Shown piece by piece: positions 1 through 8,863 of a stretch of DNA of 64,000 bases (within the stretch, counting starts at the first letter, position 1; every line of letters begins with the position of its first letter). Where the stretch lies: positions 124,001-188,000 of the forward strand of contig NZ_FOIB01000015.1 of assembly GCF_900111765.1 (NCBI RefSeq), written 5' to 3'. The position numbers were made by a program, and so were the translations under genes. The stretch is from Myxococcus fulvus (GTDB lineage: Bacteria > Myxococcota > Myxococcia > Myxococcales > Myxococcaceae). The notes beneath the pieces are model-generated. The model was not told where the DNA came from. It ran no database searches and was given only the letters and a program-made list of their open reading frames with translations.

Positions 1-2
1 TC

Positions 3-80
3 CTCGCTGTCGGTCCGGCGTCGTTTGCCACCGAGGGTGACGGCGACATCCATACGGCCGTGGACGGCACGCCATCGTGA
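3..80 (+). CDS. Possible 3' end of an upstream gene (partial)
   Basis: A reading frame is open from the left edge of the window and ends in TGA at 78-80. That TGA overlaps the GTG start of the following tolC-like gene as GTGA. About three quarters of its third codon positions are G or C, compatible with real coding in this genome, and a 4-bp overlap is typical of operon neighbours here. Only about 25 codons are visible and no family can be recognised. It could equally be non-coding leader. If real, the efflux operon begins upstream of this window. Confidence 0.35.
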   Translation, partial: LAVGPASFATEGDGDIHTAVDGTPS

Positions 81-1441
81 ATCACCCCTCACGGGGCGTT
101 CGTCGACTGGCGCTCGTCCTCATCCTCGTTGCCGTTCCGACACACGCCGAGCCGCTGCCTCCCAAGGTCGAGGACGCGATGCTCGCCCCCGTCCCTCCCG
201 CGCCTCGGCGCGTGAAGAGCTGGGGTGAGGCGCTCGCCCTCGTCCGGGAACGGTCCACGGATTTGCGTGGCGCCGAAGCGGGCGTGGAGCGCGCGAGTGG
301 CCGCTGGAGGCAGGCCCTCTCCGCGCTGCTGCCCCATGCACGCACCCAGGCGGCGGTGGCGCAGGACCTCCTCAATCCCTCGCTGGCTCCAGGTGTTCTT
401 CCGGGAGCCGCCGGGGACGGTCGCACCGCCACCCAGCCCGCGGTCACCCTCACGACCACGCTGACCCAGTCGGTCATCGACCTGAGCGCGTGGCGAGGCC
501 TGTCCTCCGCGCGAGAAGCAGAGGCCGGCGCGGTGGCCTCGCTCCAGGACCTCCGCCGTCGCCTCGTCCTCGGGCTCGCGCAGAGCCTCGTCGCCACGGT
601 CGCCGCCGAACGCGCGGCCGAGATGAACCGTGTCGGTCTGCTGCGCGCCTTGGAGCGCGCGGCCCTCACGCAGCGCTCCTTCGAGCTGGGCGCGGGCAAC
701 CAGTTGGACGTGGTGCGCGTCCAGCAGGACGTGGCGGTGGCACGCGGCGCGCTCGTCGCGGGGGACGAGCAACTGCGACGGACTCGCGAGGCGCTGGGAC
801 TCGCGCTCGGCTTCGGCGAGTCCTTCGGCGTCGACCCGACCTTCGACCTGCGCGGGCTGATGGATGACACCCGGCGGGACTGCGCCGCGCTGGAGAACCT
901 GGACGCCCGCGCGGACCTCGTGGCGGCGCGGGCGCAGGTGGCCGCGGCGCGTGACGGTCTGAGACAAGCGGCCGCGGGATATCTCCCCACCCTCGGGGTC
1001 AGCAGCACGCTCCTCGGCCTCACCACGGAGCCGGGCTTCGGCCGCTTCGCGACGTGGAGCGTCTCCGCCGTGCTCTCCCTGCCGCTCTGGGAGGGCGGCC
1101 TGCGCGAAGGGCTCGTGCGCGAGCGCACGGGCGTCGAGAAGCAGGCCGAGGCCCAACTGGAAGACACCCACCGTGAGGTCTCGGTGGAGGTGGCGCGCGC
1201 ACGCCGGAGCGTGGAGGTGGTCGATGCCCTGGTGACGACGGCGGTGGAGTCACGCGACCTCGCCGAGCGCACCGACCAGCTCACCCGCCGCGCGTTCGAG
1301 GTGGGCCGGGGCAGCAGCCTCGAGCTGGTGCAGAGCGGCGCGGCCCTGCGAGAGGCCGAGCTGAACCTGGTGCTGCGTGAGTTCCAGCGCGTTCAGGCCC
1401 ACCTGGACGCCTTCCTGACGGAGGCCCGATGCAACGGATGA
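77..1441 (+). CDS. TolC-family outer membrane efflux channel
   Basis: This is the outer-membrane channel of a tripartite efflux pump, expected to form a trimeric beta-barrel with a periplasmic alpha-helical tunnel. The 454-residue length fits the family. A signal peptide covers about residues 1-24 and ends in THA before an EPLPP segment. The mature part shows the two-fold pattern of long Ala/Arg/Glu-rich helices typical of outer membrane efflux proteins, with strand regions near residues 125-150 and 310-345. The start is GTG at 77; it places the signal peptide correctly and overlaps an upstream stop. The adaptor and RND pump follow, so it belongs to a TolC-MFP-RND operon. The substrate cannot be read from the sequence. 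Confidence 0.9.
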   Translation: MNHPSRGVRRLALVLILVAVPTHAEPLPPKVEDAMLAPVPPAPRRVKSWGEALALVRERSTDLRGAEAGVERASGRWRQALSALLPHARTQAAVAQDLLNPSLAPGVLPGAAGDGRTATQPAVTLTTTLTQSVIDLSAWRGLSSAREAEAGAVASLQDLRRRLVLGLAQSLVATVAAERAAEMNRVGLLRALERAALTQRSFELGAGNQLDVVRVQQDVAVARGALVAGDEQLRRTREALGLALGFGESFGVDPTFDLRGLMDDTRRDCAALENLDARADLVAARAQVAAARDGLRQAAAGYLPTLGVSSTLLGLTTEPGFGRFATWSVSAVLSLPLWEGGLREGLVRERTGVEKQAEAQLEDTHREVSVEVARARRSVEVVDALVTTAVESRDLAERTDQLTRRAFEVGRGSSLELVQSGAALREAELNLVLREFQRVQAHLDAFLTEARCNG

Positions 1442-1597
1442 ATCCCCCGATGCGCTTCCTGGAGACAGGGATGACGCGGCTGTGGACGGCGCGTCCAGGC
1501 CCACCTGGACGCCTTCCTGACGGAGGCCCGATGCGACGGATGAAGCTGCTGGTGCGCCCCTGGAGACTCGGATGAATCGGCTGTGGAGTGTGACGTT
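1394..1597 (+). repeat. Imperfect tandem duplication across the tolC-adaptor junction
   Basis: A unit of about 102 bp starting at 1394 is repeated from 1496. The first 39 bases of each copy are identical and include the codons for the last residues of the TolC-like protein. The later parts diverge but keep CTGGAGAC, a GGATGA and CTGTGGA in register with one single-base indel. The first copy therefore holds the true 3' end of the channel gene plus a decayed version of the adaptor start, and the second holds a decayed channel end plus the true adaptor start. It accounts for the whole spacer between the two genes. Confidence 0.85.
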
Positions 1598-2663
1598 GTT
1601 GTTGATGCTGGGGTGCTCGGGAAAGAAGGCGGCCCCGGCCGCGCCCGAGCCTCGGGAAATCGACGTGGTCACCGTGGCTCCTCGCGAAGTGCGCGACACG
1701 GGGGAGTACCTGGGCAGCCTGCTGTCGCGACAGAGCGTCACGGTGCTCCCCCGGGTGGACGGCTACGTGCGCCGCATCCACGTGCGCCCGGGCCAGCACG
1801 TGGAGTCAGGCGCACCGCTCCTCGAGGTCGACGCACGCGTGGAGGCCGCCGCGCTCGACGGCGCGCAGGCGCAGCTCAGCTCGGCGCGAGTCGACCTGGA
1901 GCTCGCCCGCCGCACGCTGACCCGCACCCAGACACTGCGTCAGGAAGGTCTCGCCAGCGCCCAGGAGCTGGAGAGCGCCCAGGCCCGCGTCGACTCCGCC
2001 GAGGCCACCGCGCGCGCCTCCTCGGCCCAGGTCGCCCAGCGCCAGGTCCAGCTCCAGTTCCACGTCATCCGCGCCCCCTTCGCCGGCACCGTCGACGACG
2101 TGCTCGTCCGCGAAGGCGACTTCGTCACCGCGTCCACGCCGCTCACCCGCGTCGCCCAGGCCGAAATCCTCGAGGTGAGCGTGTCCGTCCCCTCCCCTCG
2201 CGCCCGCTCGCTGAGGCCCGACACGATGATGGAGGTGCTCGACGCGAAAGGCACGGTGCTGCTCACCAGCCCCCTCTTCTTCGTCGCACCCCAGGCCGAC
2301 CCTCGCACCCAGTTGGTCGAGGTGAAGGCCGCCTTCCAGAACACCCACGGCCTGCGCCCCAGTGAGCTGGTGCGCGCGCGCCTCGTCTACTCCGTGCGCG
2401 ACGCGCTCCAGATTCCCGCGCTCGCGGTGGTGCGCCAGAGCGGTCAGCCCTTCGCCCTCGTGGTGCGAGAGAAGGACGGCGCCACCGTGGTGGAGCGCCG
2501 GCCCATCACCCTCGGCGCGCTCGGGGAGCGCAGCTACGTCGTGGAGCACGGCCTGGAGCCCGGTGAGCGCGTGGCCGTCTCGTTCCTGCAGGCCCTGCGC
2601 GACGGCGCGCCCGTGAAGGTGAAGACCCTACTGCACACCGCCGCGCGGATGACCGGACGCTGA
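1572..2663 (+). CDS. RND efflux periplasmic adaptor lipoprotein (membrane-fusion protein)
   Basis: This adaptor links the inner-membrane RND pump to the outer-membrane channel (HlyD/AcrA family). It is 363 residues, slightly shorter than AcrA. A lipoprotein signal ends in MLGC with the lipidated Cys at residue 15, so it should be anchored to the periplasmic face of a membrane. The first half-lipoyl strand (residues about 40-85) contains VLPRVDGYVRRIHVRPGQ; a helical hairpin follows at about 90-160, then the second lipoyl half with VIRAPFAGTVDDVLVREGD and a beta-barrel. ATG 1572 is preceded by CTGGAGA at suitable spacing. The stop is one base before the RND start, so translation is probably coupled. 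Confidence 0.92.
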   Translation: MNRLWSVTLLLMLGCSGKKAAPAAPEPREIDVVTVAPREVRDTGEYLGSLLSRQSVTVLPRVDGYVRRIHVRPGQHVESGAPLLEVDARVEAAALDGAQAQLSSARVDLELARRTLTRTQTLRQEGLASAQELESAQARVDSAEATARASSAQVAQRQVQLQFHVIRAPFAGTVDDVLVREGDFVTASTPLTRVAQAEILEVSVSVPSPRARSLRPDTMMEVLDAKGTVLLTSPLFFVAPQADPRTQLVEVKAAFQNTHGLRPSELVRARLVYSVRDALQIPALAVVRQSGQPFALVVREKDGATVVERRPITLGALGERSYVVEHGLEPGERVAVSFLQALRDGAPVKVKTLLHTAARMTGR

Positions 2664-2664
2664 C

Positions 2665-5600
2665 ATGTTCATCGACTTCTTCATCCGCCGGCCCGTCTTC
2701 GCCATCGTCTGCTCCATCCTGCTGACGCTGGTGGGCCTCATCGCCATCCCAACTCTGCCCATCGCGCAGTACCCGGACCTGGCGCCGCCCCAGGTCACGG
2801 TGTCCGCCACCTACGTCGGCGCCAGCGCCGAGGTGGTCGAGAGCGCCGTCACCATCCCCCTGGAGCAGGAGCTCAACGGCGTGGAGGGCATGCGCTACAT
2901 CTCCTCCACCAGCGGCAACGACGGCACCAGCAACGTCACCATCACCTTCGAGGCCACGCGCGACATCGAGGTCGCCGCCGTCGACGTGCAGAACCGCGTC
3001 AGCCGCGCCGCCGCGCGACTTCCCGCCCAGGTGAACCAGACGGGCATCGTCGTCAACAAGGCCTCCAGTCAAATCCTCCTCTCCGTCGCGCTCTACAGCC
3101 CGGATGACCGCTATGACGCGAAGTTCCTCTCCAACTACGCGGATGTGAATCTCAAGGACGCCATCAAGCGCGTGCGCGGCGTGGGCGACGTGCGCATCTT
3201 CGGCGAGCGCAAGTTCTCCATGCGCGTGTGGCTGGACCCCACCGAGCTCGCCCGCCGCAAGCTCACGCCCCTGGACGTGACACGCGCCCTCCAGGAGCAG
3301 AACCTCCAGGTGGCCGCCGGACAGGTGGGCCAACCCCCGTCCGAGGAGGACCAGCCCTACCAGCTCGCGGTGCGCGCACGCGGCCGACTCATCGAGCCGG
3401 AGGAGTTCGGCGACATCGTCCTCATGCGCGACGCGAGCGGCAAGGCCGTGCGCATGAAGGACGTGGCCCGCGTGGAGCTGGGCGCGGAGAACTACAGCAC
3501 CCTCTTGCGCTTCAGCGGCAAGCAGGCCGTGGGCATCGCCACCTTCCAGCTCCCCACCGCCAACGCGCTCGAGGTGCGCGACGCCGTCCTCGCCGAGCTG
3601 CAGCGCCTGTCCGCCCAGTTCCCTCCGGGCATGGAGTACCAGACGGGCACCGACACCACGCTCGCGGTGCGCGCCACCCTGCGCGAGGTGGTCCGCACGC
3701 TGGTGGAGGCCATCGTCCTGGTCATCCTGGTCATCTTCCTGTTCCTCCACGGCTGGCGCAGCGTGCTCATCACCGCGCTCACCCTCCCCGTGTCACTCGT
3801 GGGCACCTTCGCCTTCGTGAAGCTGCTCGACTTCTCCATCAACACGCTCACCCTCTTCGGACTCACCCTGGCCACGGGCCTCGTGGTGGACGACGCCATC
3901 GTCGTCATCGAGAACATCGAGCGGCTGATGCTGGAGCGGAAGCTCACCGCCCCCCAGGCCGCGCGCGAGGGCATGAAGGAGGTGTCCGGCGCCGTCATCG
4001 CCATCTCCATCGTCCTGGTGGCGGTGTTCCTCCCCGTGGCCCTCTTCCCCGGCACCACCGGCGCCATCTACCGCCAGTTCGCGCTCACCATCGCCGCGTC
4101 CGTGGCTCTCTCCACCTTCTGCGCGCTCACCCTCACCCCCGCGCTCGCCGCGCGCATGCTGTCGAGCCACACCGGGGACAAGTGGGTCTTCTTCCGTCAC
4201 GTCGACCGCGTGCTCGACCGGACGCGCCACCTGTACGGCCGCGCGCTGCGCCGGCTCCTCGCGCACCCGGCCCTCGCCCTCGGCGCCTTCCTCCTGTGCG
4301 TCGTCGCCACGGGCGCGCTGGTCGTCATCACGCCCACGGGCTTCATCCCCGACGAGGACCAGGGCTACCTGCTGGTCACCGTGCAGGGCCCCGAGGGCAC
4401 GTCCCTCTCCCAGACGCAGAAGGTCATGGCGCAGGTGGAGCAGGTGCTGCTCGCCCAGCCGGAGGTGCGCGCCATCTTCGCCAACGGCGGCATGTCCCCG
4501 CAGGGCACCGGCTCCAACATGGCCAACATCTTCGTCCCCCTGAAGCCCTGGGACGAGCGGACAGGCCCAGAGCAGAGCGTGGCCGCGCTCGTCGAGCGGC
4601 TGCGCGCGCCCTTGAGCCGCATTGGCGGCGCGCGCGTGGTGCCCTTCCAGCCGCCCGCCATCCGAGGCGTCGGCGCCGTGGGCGGCTTCCAGTTCGTCGT
4701 CGAGGACACCGCGGGCGAAAGCTCCCTGGACCAGCTCGCCTCCGCCGCGCAGCAGCTCATGGCCCAGGGCAACGACGACAGCCGGCTGCGCGGCGTCTTC
4801 ACCGGCTTCAACGCGGACACGCCGCTGCTCGACGTGGAGGTGGACCGCCAGCTCGCCAAGGCCGTGGGCGTGCCCATCGACCAGATCTTCAGCACGCTCC
4901 AGGTCTACATGGGCAGCCAGTACATCAACGACTTCAACTACGCGAACCGCGCGTACCGCGTCTACGTGCAGGCCGAGCAGCAGTTCCGCGACAGCCCCGC
5001 GGACATCGCCGCCTTCTACGTGCGCAGCGACACCGGCGACATGATTCCGCTCGAGTCCCTGGTGAAGGTCCAGCCCACCCTCTCCGCGCAGCTCATCCGC
5101 CACCACAACCTGTTCCGCGCGGTGGAGCTGAGCGGACAGGCCGCGCCCGGCGTGTCCTCGGGCCAGGCCATGGAGGCCATGGAGGAGCTCGCCGCCCGGC
5201 ACCTGCCCCAGGGCATGAGCGCCGAATGGACAGGCATCAGCCTGGAGCAGCAGCAGAGCGGCGGCCAATCCCTGCTCATCTTCGGCCTGGGCCTGCTCTT
5301 CGTCTTCCTGGTCCTCGCCGCCCAGTACGAGAGCTTCAGCCTGCCCTTCGTCATCATCCTGTCGGTGCCGCTCGCCATCCTCGGCGCGCTGGGCCTGCAG
5401 CTCTTGCGCGGTCAGGCCAACGACGTGTTCTGCCAGCTGGGCCTGGTGATGCTCGTGGGGCTCGCCAGCAAGAACGCCATCCTCATCGTCGAGTTCGCCG
5501 AGCAGCTGCGCGCGCAGGGCCGGAGCATCACCGACGCCGTGGTGGAGGCCGCCGAGGTCCGCCTGCGCCCCATCCTCATGACGTCCACCGCCTTCCTGCT

Positions 5601-5805
5601 CGGCGTGGTGCCCATGATGACCGCGTCGGGCGCGGGCGCGGGCTCGCGCAACTCGCTGGGGACGGCCGTGTTCGGCGGCATGCTCGTCTCCACGGTGGTG
5701 AACTTCGTGTTCATCCCCGGCCTCTACGTGCTGGTGCAGAAGCTGCGCGGCGAGGCCAGGCTGCCCGCCCCCGACGCACGCGCCGTCGCCACCCCCTCGC
5801 ACTGA
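2665..5805 (+). CDS. HAE1-family RND multidrug efflux permease (AcrB/MexB-like)
   Basis: This is the proton-driven inner-membrane pump of the tripartite system, 1046 residues, close to AcrB (1049). It begins with the canonical MFIDFFIRRPVFA and TLPIAQYPDLAPP. The proton-relay residues are present: the Asp pair in VVDDAI (D409 and D410) in TM4 and Lys936 in LASKNAILIVEF in TM10. Two large periplasmic loops and 12 membrane helices fit the family. The hydrophobic HAE1 signature predicts lipophilic drugs, dyes or detergents as substrates rather than metals, but specificity is not readable. It starts one base after the adaptor stop. No regulator lies in the window next to the operon. Confidence 0.95.
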   Translation: MFIDFFIRRPVFAIVCSILLTLVGLIAIPTLPIAQYPDLAPPQVTVSATYVGASAEVVESAVTIPLEQELNGVEGMRYISSTSGNDGTSNVTITFEATRDIEVAAVDVQNRVSRAAARLPAQVNQTGIVVNKASSQILLSVALYSPDDRYDAKFLSNYADVNLKDAIKRVRGVGDVRIFGERKFSMRVWLDPTELARRKLTPLDVTRALQEQNLQVAAGQVGQPPSEEDQPYQLAVRARGRLIEPEEFGDIVLMRDASGKAVRMKDVARVELGAENYSTLLRFSGKQAVGIATFQLPTANALEVRDAVLAELQRLSAQFPPGMEYQTGTDTTLAVRATLREVVRTLVEAIVLVILVIFLFLHGWRSVLITALTLPVSLVGTFAFVKLLDFSINTLTLFGLTLATGLVVDDAIVVIENIERLMLERKLTAPQAAREGMKEVSGAVIAISIVLVAVFLPVALFPGTTGAIYRQFALTIAASVALSTFCALTLTPALAARMLSSHTGDKWVFFRHVDRVLDRTRHLYGRALRRLLAHPALALGAFLLCVVATGALVVITPTGFIPDEDQGYLLVTVQGPEGTSLSQTQKVMAQVEQVLLAQPEVRAIFANGGMSPQGTGSNMANIFVPLKPWDERTGPEQSVAALVERLRAPLSRIGGARVVPFQPPAIRGVGAVGGFQFVVEDTAGESSLDQLASAAQQLMAQGNDDSRLRGVFTGFNADTPLLDVEVDRQLAKAVGVPIDQIFSTLQVYMGSQYINDFNYANRAYRVYVQAEQQFRDSPADIAAFYVRSDTGDMIPLESLVKVQPTLSAQLIRHHNLFRAVELSGQAAPGVSSGQAMEAMEELAARHLPQGMSAEWTGISLEQQQSGGQSLLIFGLGLLFVFLVLAAQYESFSLPFVIILSVPLAILGALGLQLLRGQANDVFCQLGLVMLVGLASKNAILIVEFAEQLRAQGRSITDAVVEAAEVRLRPILMTSTAFLLGVVPMMTASGAGAGSRNSLGTAVFGGMLVSTVVNFVFIPGLYVLVQKLRGEARLPAPDARAVATPSH

Positions 5806-5825
5806 GGAACGAAGGCCCTGTCACC

Positions 5826-5862
5826 GGCCCGGGCACCCACATGTCGGGGCCCGGGCCTTTTC
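5826..5862 (+). terminator. Intrinsic terminator of the RND efflux operon
   Basis: Twenty bases after the RND pump stop, GGCCCGGGC at 5826-5834 pairs perfectly with GCCCGGGCC at 5849-5857 around a 14-base loop. A TTTTC run follows immediately. This is a normal rho-independent terminator and separates the efflux operon from ahpCD. Confidence 0.8.
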
Positions 5863-6096
5863 AGTTGGCGGCCCATCAATCGGGCGTCTGCCCGCCCGTA
5901 CCGCGTGCAACCTCGCGAGAGTTCTCGTATTTTCCGCCGGCTCTCCAGCCGTGACGGAGGGCACTCCACCGGCCCGGCTGTTCATCCACCGAAATTGCAG
6001 TGGCGAGTGCCACCGACATTTCGTTATTCACCGCCCCGGCGGCAGTGACCAGCGCGGGATGGAAGCCAAGTCCCCGGAATCATTGTAGTGGATGGG

Positions 6097-6113
6097 CTGG
6101 CACGAAGACTGCT
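6097..6113 (+). promoter_or_regulatory. Putative sigma-54 (-24/-12) promoter for ahpCD
   Basis: The sequence CTGGCACGAAGACTGCT matches the sigma-54 consensus YTGGCACGRNNNTTGCW at every fixed position except the first T of TTGC. The GG and GC doublets are correctly spaced. Transcription would start near 6124, leaving a leader of about 60 nt before ahpC. The rest of the 5863-6183 interval shows no other recognisable element. A sigma-54 promoter implies an enhancer-binding activator, which is not encoded nearby. This is a pattern match only. Confidence 0.55.
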
Positions 6114-6183
6114 GTAGCAGTGCGCAGAAGACATCTTCCCAGGGGCCACCCCCGGCCCCCCAAACCCAAGGAGCGGTAACGAC

Positions 6184-6738
6184 ATGCTGACCGTTGGCGA
6201 CAAGATCCCGAGCTTCAAGGTCAAGGCCACCGTGAGCCTGGAGAAGGGCAAGGAGTTCCAGGAGATCACGAACGAGACCTTCAAGGGCAAGTGGCTGGTG
6301 CTGTTTGCCTGGCCGAAGGACTTCACGTTCATCTGCCCCACGGAGATTGCGGAGTTCGGCAAGAAGAACAAGGACTTCGCGGACCGTGACGCGCAGGTGC
6401 TGGGCCTGAGCACCGACAGCGAGTTCGTGCACCACGCGTGGCGCACGCACCACCCGGACCTGAAGAACCTGCCCTTCCCGATGCTGGCGGACCTGAAGCA
6501 CGAGCTGTGCAACGCGCTGGGCATCCTCCACAAGGAGGAGGGCGTGGCGCTGCGCGCGACGTTCATCGCGGACCCCGAGGGCATCATCCGCCACGTGACG
6601 GTGAACGACCTGTCCGTGGGCCGCAACGTCTCCGAGACGGTGCGTACGCTGGACGCGCTCCAGACGGACGAGCTGTGCCCCTGCAACTGGAGCAAGGGCG
6701 AGGAGACCCTCACCCAGAAGCTGGCGAAGGCGGGGTAA
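6184..6738 (+). CDS. ahpC: Peroxiredoxin (AhpC type)
   Basis: This enzyme reduces hydrogen peroxide and organic hydroperoxides in the cytoplasm. The peroxidatic cysteine is Cys51 in FTFICPTEIAEF. Resolving-cysteine candidates are Cys165 and Cys167 in ELCPCNW near the C-terminus. At 184 residues it has the usual AhpC/TSA size. ATG 6184 is preceded by AAGGAG about ten bases upstream. ahpD follows seven bases after the stop, so the pair resembles the mycobacterial type, in which AhpD rather than AhpF recycles AhpC. A sigma-54-like promoter lies about 70 bp upstream of the start. Confidence 0.95.
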   Translation: MLTVGDKIPSFKVKATVSLEKGKEFQEITNETFKGKWLVLFAWPKDFTFICPTEIAEFGKKNKDFADRDAQVLGLSTDSEFVHHAWRTHHPDLKNLPFPMLADLKHELCNALGILHKEEGVALRATFIADPEGIIRHVTVNDLSVGRNVSETVRTLDALQTDELCPCNWSKGEETLTQKLAKAG

Positions 6739-6744
6739 CGCGTC

Positions 6745-7269
6745 ATGGCCTCACTCGAAGTCGTCCGTGCGGAGCTCACGGACTCCCACAAGGACACCCG
6801 CCTCAACCTCCAGGCCGTCCTGGAAGGCGGCAGCCTCACCCCGGAGCAGCGTTGGGGCGTGGCCGTCGCGTGCGCCTTCGCCGTTCGTAACGAGCGGCTG
6901 AAGGAGGCCATGTTGAACGAGGCGCGGAAGGCACTCGCGAACCCCGACCCCGTCATCGAGGATGCGCGAGCCGCCGCCTCGCTGATGGCGATGAACAACG
7001 TCTACTACCGCTTCCGGCACATGATCGGGAAGGAGTCCTACTCGACCAAGCGTGCCGGGCTGCGGATGAACAGGCTCGCGCAGGTGCTGACCAACAAGGT
7101 GGACTTCGAGCTGGTCTGCCTCGCGGTGAGCGCCATCAACGGCTGCGAGATGTGCATGCAGTCCCACGAGAAGGTCGTCCTCGAGGGCGGCCTGTCGGAG
7201 GACCAGGTGCACGACGCGGTCCGCGTCGCGGCGGTCATCCACGCCGCGGCGGTGGGTCTGGAGTCTTAA
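6745..7269 (+). CDS. ahpD: Alkyl hydroperoxidase AhpD
   Basis: AhpD is a helical thiol protein that reduces oxidised AhpC and has weak peroxidase activity itself. The redox motif C134-E-M-C137 with His141 (INGCEMCMQSHEK) matches the CxxC-xxxH site of the carboxymuconolactone decarboxylase/AhpD fold. The 174-residue length matches AhpD. It lies directly downstream of ahpC in one transcription unit that ends in a strong intrinsic terminator. No ahpF-like flavoprotein is nearby, which supports AhpD as the AhpC reductant. Confidence 0.95.
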   Translation: MASLEVVRAELTDSHKDTRLNLQAVLEGGSLTPEQRWGVAVACAFAVRNERLKEAMLNEARKALANPDPVIEDARAAASLMAMNNVYYRFRHMIGKESYSTKRAGLRMNRLAQVLTNKVDFELVCLAVSAINGCEMCMQSHEKVVLEGGLSEDQVHDAVRVAAVIHAAAVGLES

Positions 7270-7304
7270 AGGCTCCCAGCCGCGAGTCACTGACGTGATG
7301 TGAG

Positions 7305-7342
7305 GCGCCCTCCGGTGGAGACACCGGGGGGCGCTTCGTTTT
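7305..7342 (+). terminator. Intrinsic terminator of ahpCD
   Basis: GCGCCCTCCGGTG at 7305-7317 pairs with CACCGGGGGGCGC at 7322-7334 over 13 positions with one G-U pair, closed by a GAGA tetraloop and followed by TTCGTTTTC. It separates ahpCD from the downstream dps-like gene. Confidence 0.88.
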
Positions 7343-7399
7343 CGGGCGCCGCGCATCCAACGGGCGTCCCCAACGATTGAGCACGAGAGGAAAGCCATC

Positions 7400-7876
7400 A
7401 TGTACCGCAGCCCCAGCCCCCTTCCCGAGAAGACCCGCGCCTCCGTCGTCGAATCCCTCAACGCCCGACTGGCGGACGGTCTGGACCTGCATTCGCAGAT
7501 CAAGGTGGCCCACTGGAACATCAAGGGCCCGCAGTTCGCGGCGCTGCACCCGCTGTTCGAGACCTTCGCGGTGAGCCTGGCCAATCACAACGACTCCATC
7601 GCGGAGCGCGCGGTGACGCTGGGTGGCAAGGCCTACGGCACCACGCGCCACGTGGGCAAGGCGAGCCGCCTGCCGGAGTATCCGCAGGAGACCACGAAGG
7701 ATTTGGAGCACGTGAAGCTGCTGGCCGAGCGCATCGAGGTGTACCTGGACGGCCTGCGTGAGAGCCGCAAGCTGTTCGTCGAGGTGGACGACGCGGACTC
7801 CGAGGACCTGGCCACCGGCATCATCGTGGAGTTCGAGAAGCACGCGTGGTTCCTGCGCGCGTCGCTGGAGAGCTGA
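7400..7876 (+). CDS. dps: Dps-family DNA-protection / ferritin-like protein
   Basis: Dps proteins form 12-subunit shells that oxidise and store iron with peroxide, limiting Fenton damage; some also bind DNA. The protein has 158 residues and the Dps four-helix signature: DLHSQIKVAHWNIKGPQF carries the ferroxidase His, and NHNDSIAERA carries the acidic ligands of the partner subunit. The N-terminus is short and not strongly basic, so DNA binding is uncertain. A GAGAGGAAAG ribosome-binding region precedes ATG 7400. It follows ahpCD but is separated from it by a terminator, so it probably has its own promoter in the 58-bp gap. Confidence 0.92.
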   Translation: MYRSPSPLPEKTRASVVESLNARLADGLDLHSQIKVAHWNIKGPQFAALHPLFETFAVSLANHNDSIAERAVTLGGKAYGTTRHVGKASRLPEYPQETTKDLEHVKLLAERIEVYLDGLRESRKLFVEVDDADSEDLATGIIVEFEKHAWFLRASLES

Positions 7877-8056
7877 GACATCCCTGTCACGTGAGGCGTG
7901 TGCGCCCGGAGTGTGCACCGCGCTTCACGCCCCTCGCGGGGGGTCGCGTCAGACCTTTCCCAGTCCTTCCGCGAGGTTGTCTCCAGGCACAGCGGTTGCT
8001 CTCCCAGGGTGCACCCCGCCCGCGAAGGCGCGGATGGGATACCTTGGAGCAGCGCC

Positions 8057-8863
8057 ATGCGAAGCCTCCTCTCTTTGTCCGTCGTCGTCGCCCTGCTGTC
8101 CGGCTGTGGTGGTGAGCCTCCGGAGGAGCTGGTCCAATCCGCGAAGGCGAAGGTGGAGCGCGCCGCGGCGGTGGGGCACCTGACGCGCGGGGCGCTCGAG
8201 GTGCTGGGGTTGATGCCGGTGTACACGTGCGGCGAGCCGCGCCGCGGCTTCCTCGACATCGCCACGGTGGACCTGTCCCAGCGGCTCGCGTGCGCCACCA
8301 CCACGGTGGAGTCGCTCGACGCGGTGACGGACGGCGTGGTGGTGACGTTCAGCGGCCCCAACTGCCAGGTCCACGGCCTGGGCCTCTCCGGGCGCGTGTT
8401 CTTCAAGTACCGCGGCGGCGAGGACCGGATGGAGGTGGAGGCGGACCTGCGCCAGCTGCGCGTGGAGGGCGTGGTGCTGCCCGCCGAGGTGGGCTACGGC
8501 ACCTGCGGCGATTTGACGAGCGTCTGGGTGAAGGCCGAGGGCGACATCCCCGGGCGCGAGGGCCACACCATGCGGATGGACGCGAAGGTGACCAAGCGTC
8601 CGGGCATGCCGATTCTGGGCGGCTCGTCGCTGGTGCTCGACGGCACGGGCGAGCTGAGCGGCCCCGACGGCGTGGACAAGCTCACCCTCACCACCCTGAA
8701 TTACGAGGTGGGTGAGTATCTGCCCAAGGAAGGCGTGGCTGTCCTGGAGACGTCCGACGGCCACCACGTGGAGGCGAGCTTCAAGCCGGTGCTGTGGCGG
8801 GTGGGCAAGGTGGAGCTGACGGTGGATGACCACTCGCCGGTGACGGTGCCCATCGTCCGGTAG
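8057..8863 (+). CDS. Predicted lipoprotein of unknown function
   Basis: I do not recognise the family. ATG 8057 gives a clear lipoprotein signal, MRSLLSLSVVVALLSGC, with a Leu-Ser-Gly-Cys lipobox. The frame extends further upstream, but that would bury the signal. The mature 250 residues are rich in beta-strand-like alternation (VVVTFSGPNCQVHGLGLSG, RMEVEADLRQLRVEGVVL) and contain several Cys residues. This suggests a compact all-beta periplasmic or surface domain. A GC-rich hairpin with TTTT directly follows the stop, so it is probably monocistronic. Confidence 0.8.
   Translation: MRSLLSLSVVVALLSGCGGEPPEELVQSAKAKVERAAAVGHLTRGALEVLGLMPVYTCGEPRRGFLDIATVDLSQRLACATTTVESLDAVTDGVVVTFSGPNCQVHGLGLSGRVFFKYRGGEDRMEVEADLRQLRVEGVVLPAEVGYGTCGDLTSVWVKAEGDIPGREGHTMRMDAKVTKRPGMPILGGSSLVLDGTGELSGPDGVDKLTLTTLNYEVGEYLPKEGVAVLETSDGHHVEASFKPVLWRVGKVELTVDDHSPVTVPIVR

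Noticed and set aside
3228..5954. A long open frame on the plus strand in a second frame within the RND pump gene
   Set aside because: Its product is Arg/Pro/Gly/His-rich with no motifs, and the correct frame encodes an intact RND pump.
6109..6120. The CTGCTGTAGCAG inverted repeat after the -24/-12 site as a regulator site
   Set aside because: It is only four bases per arm with a four-base loop and is expected by chance; no conserved operator is known to match it.
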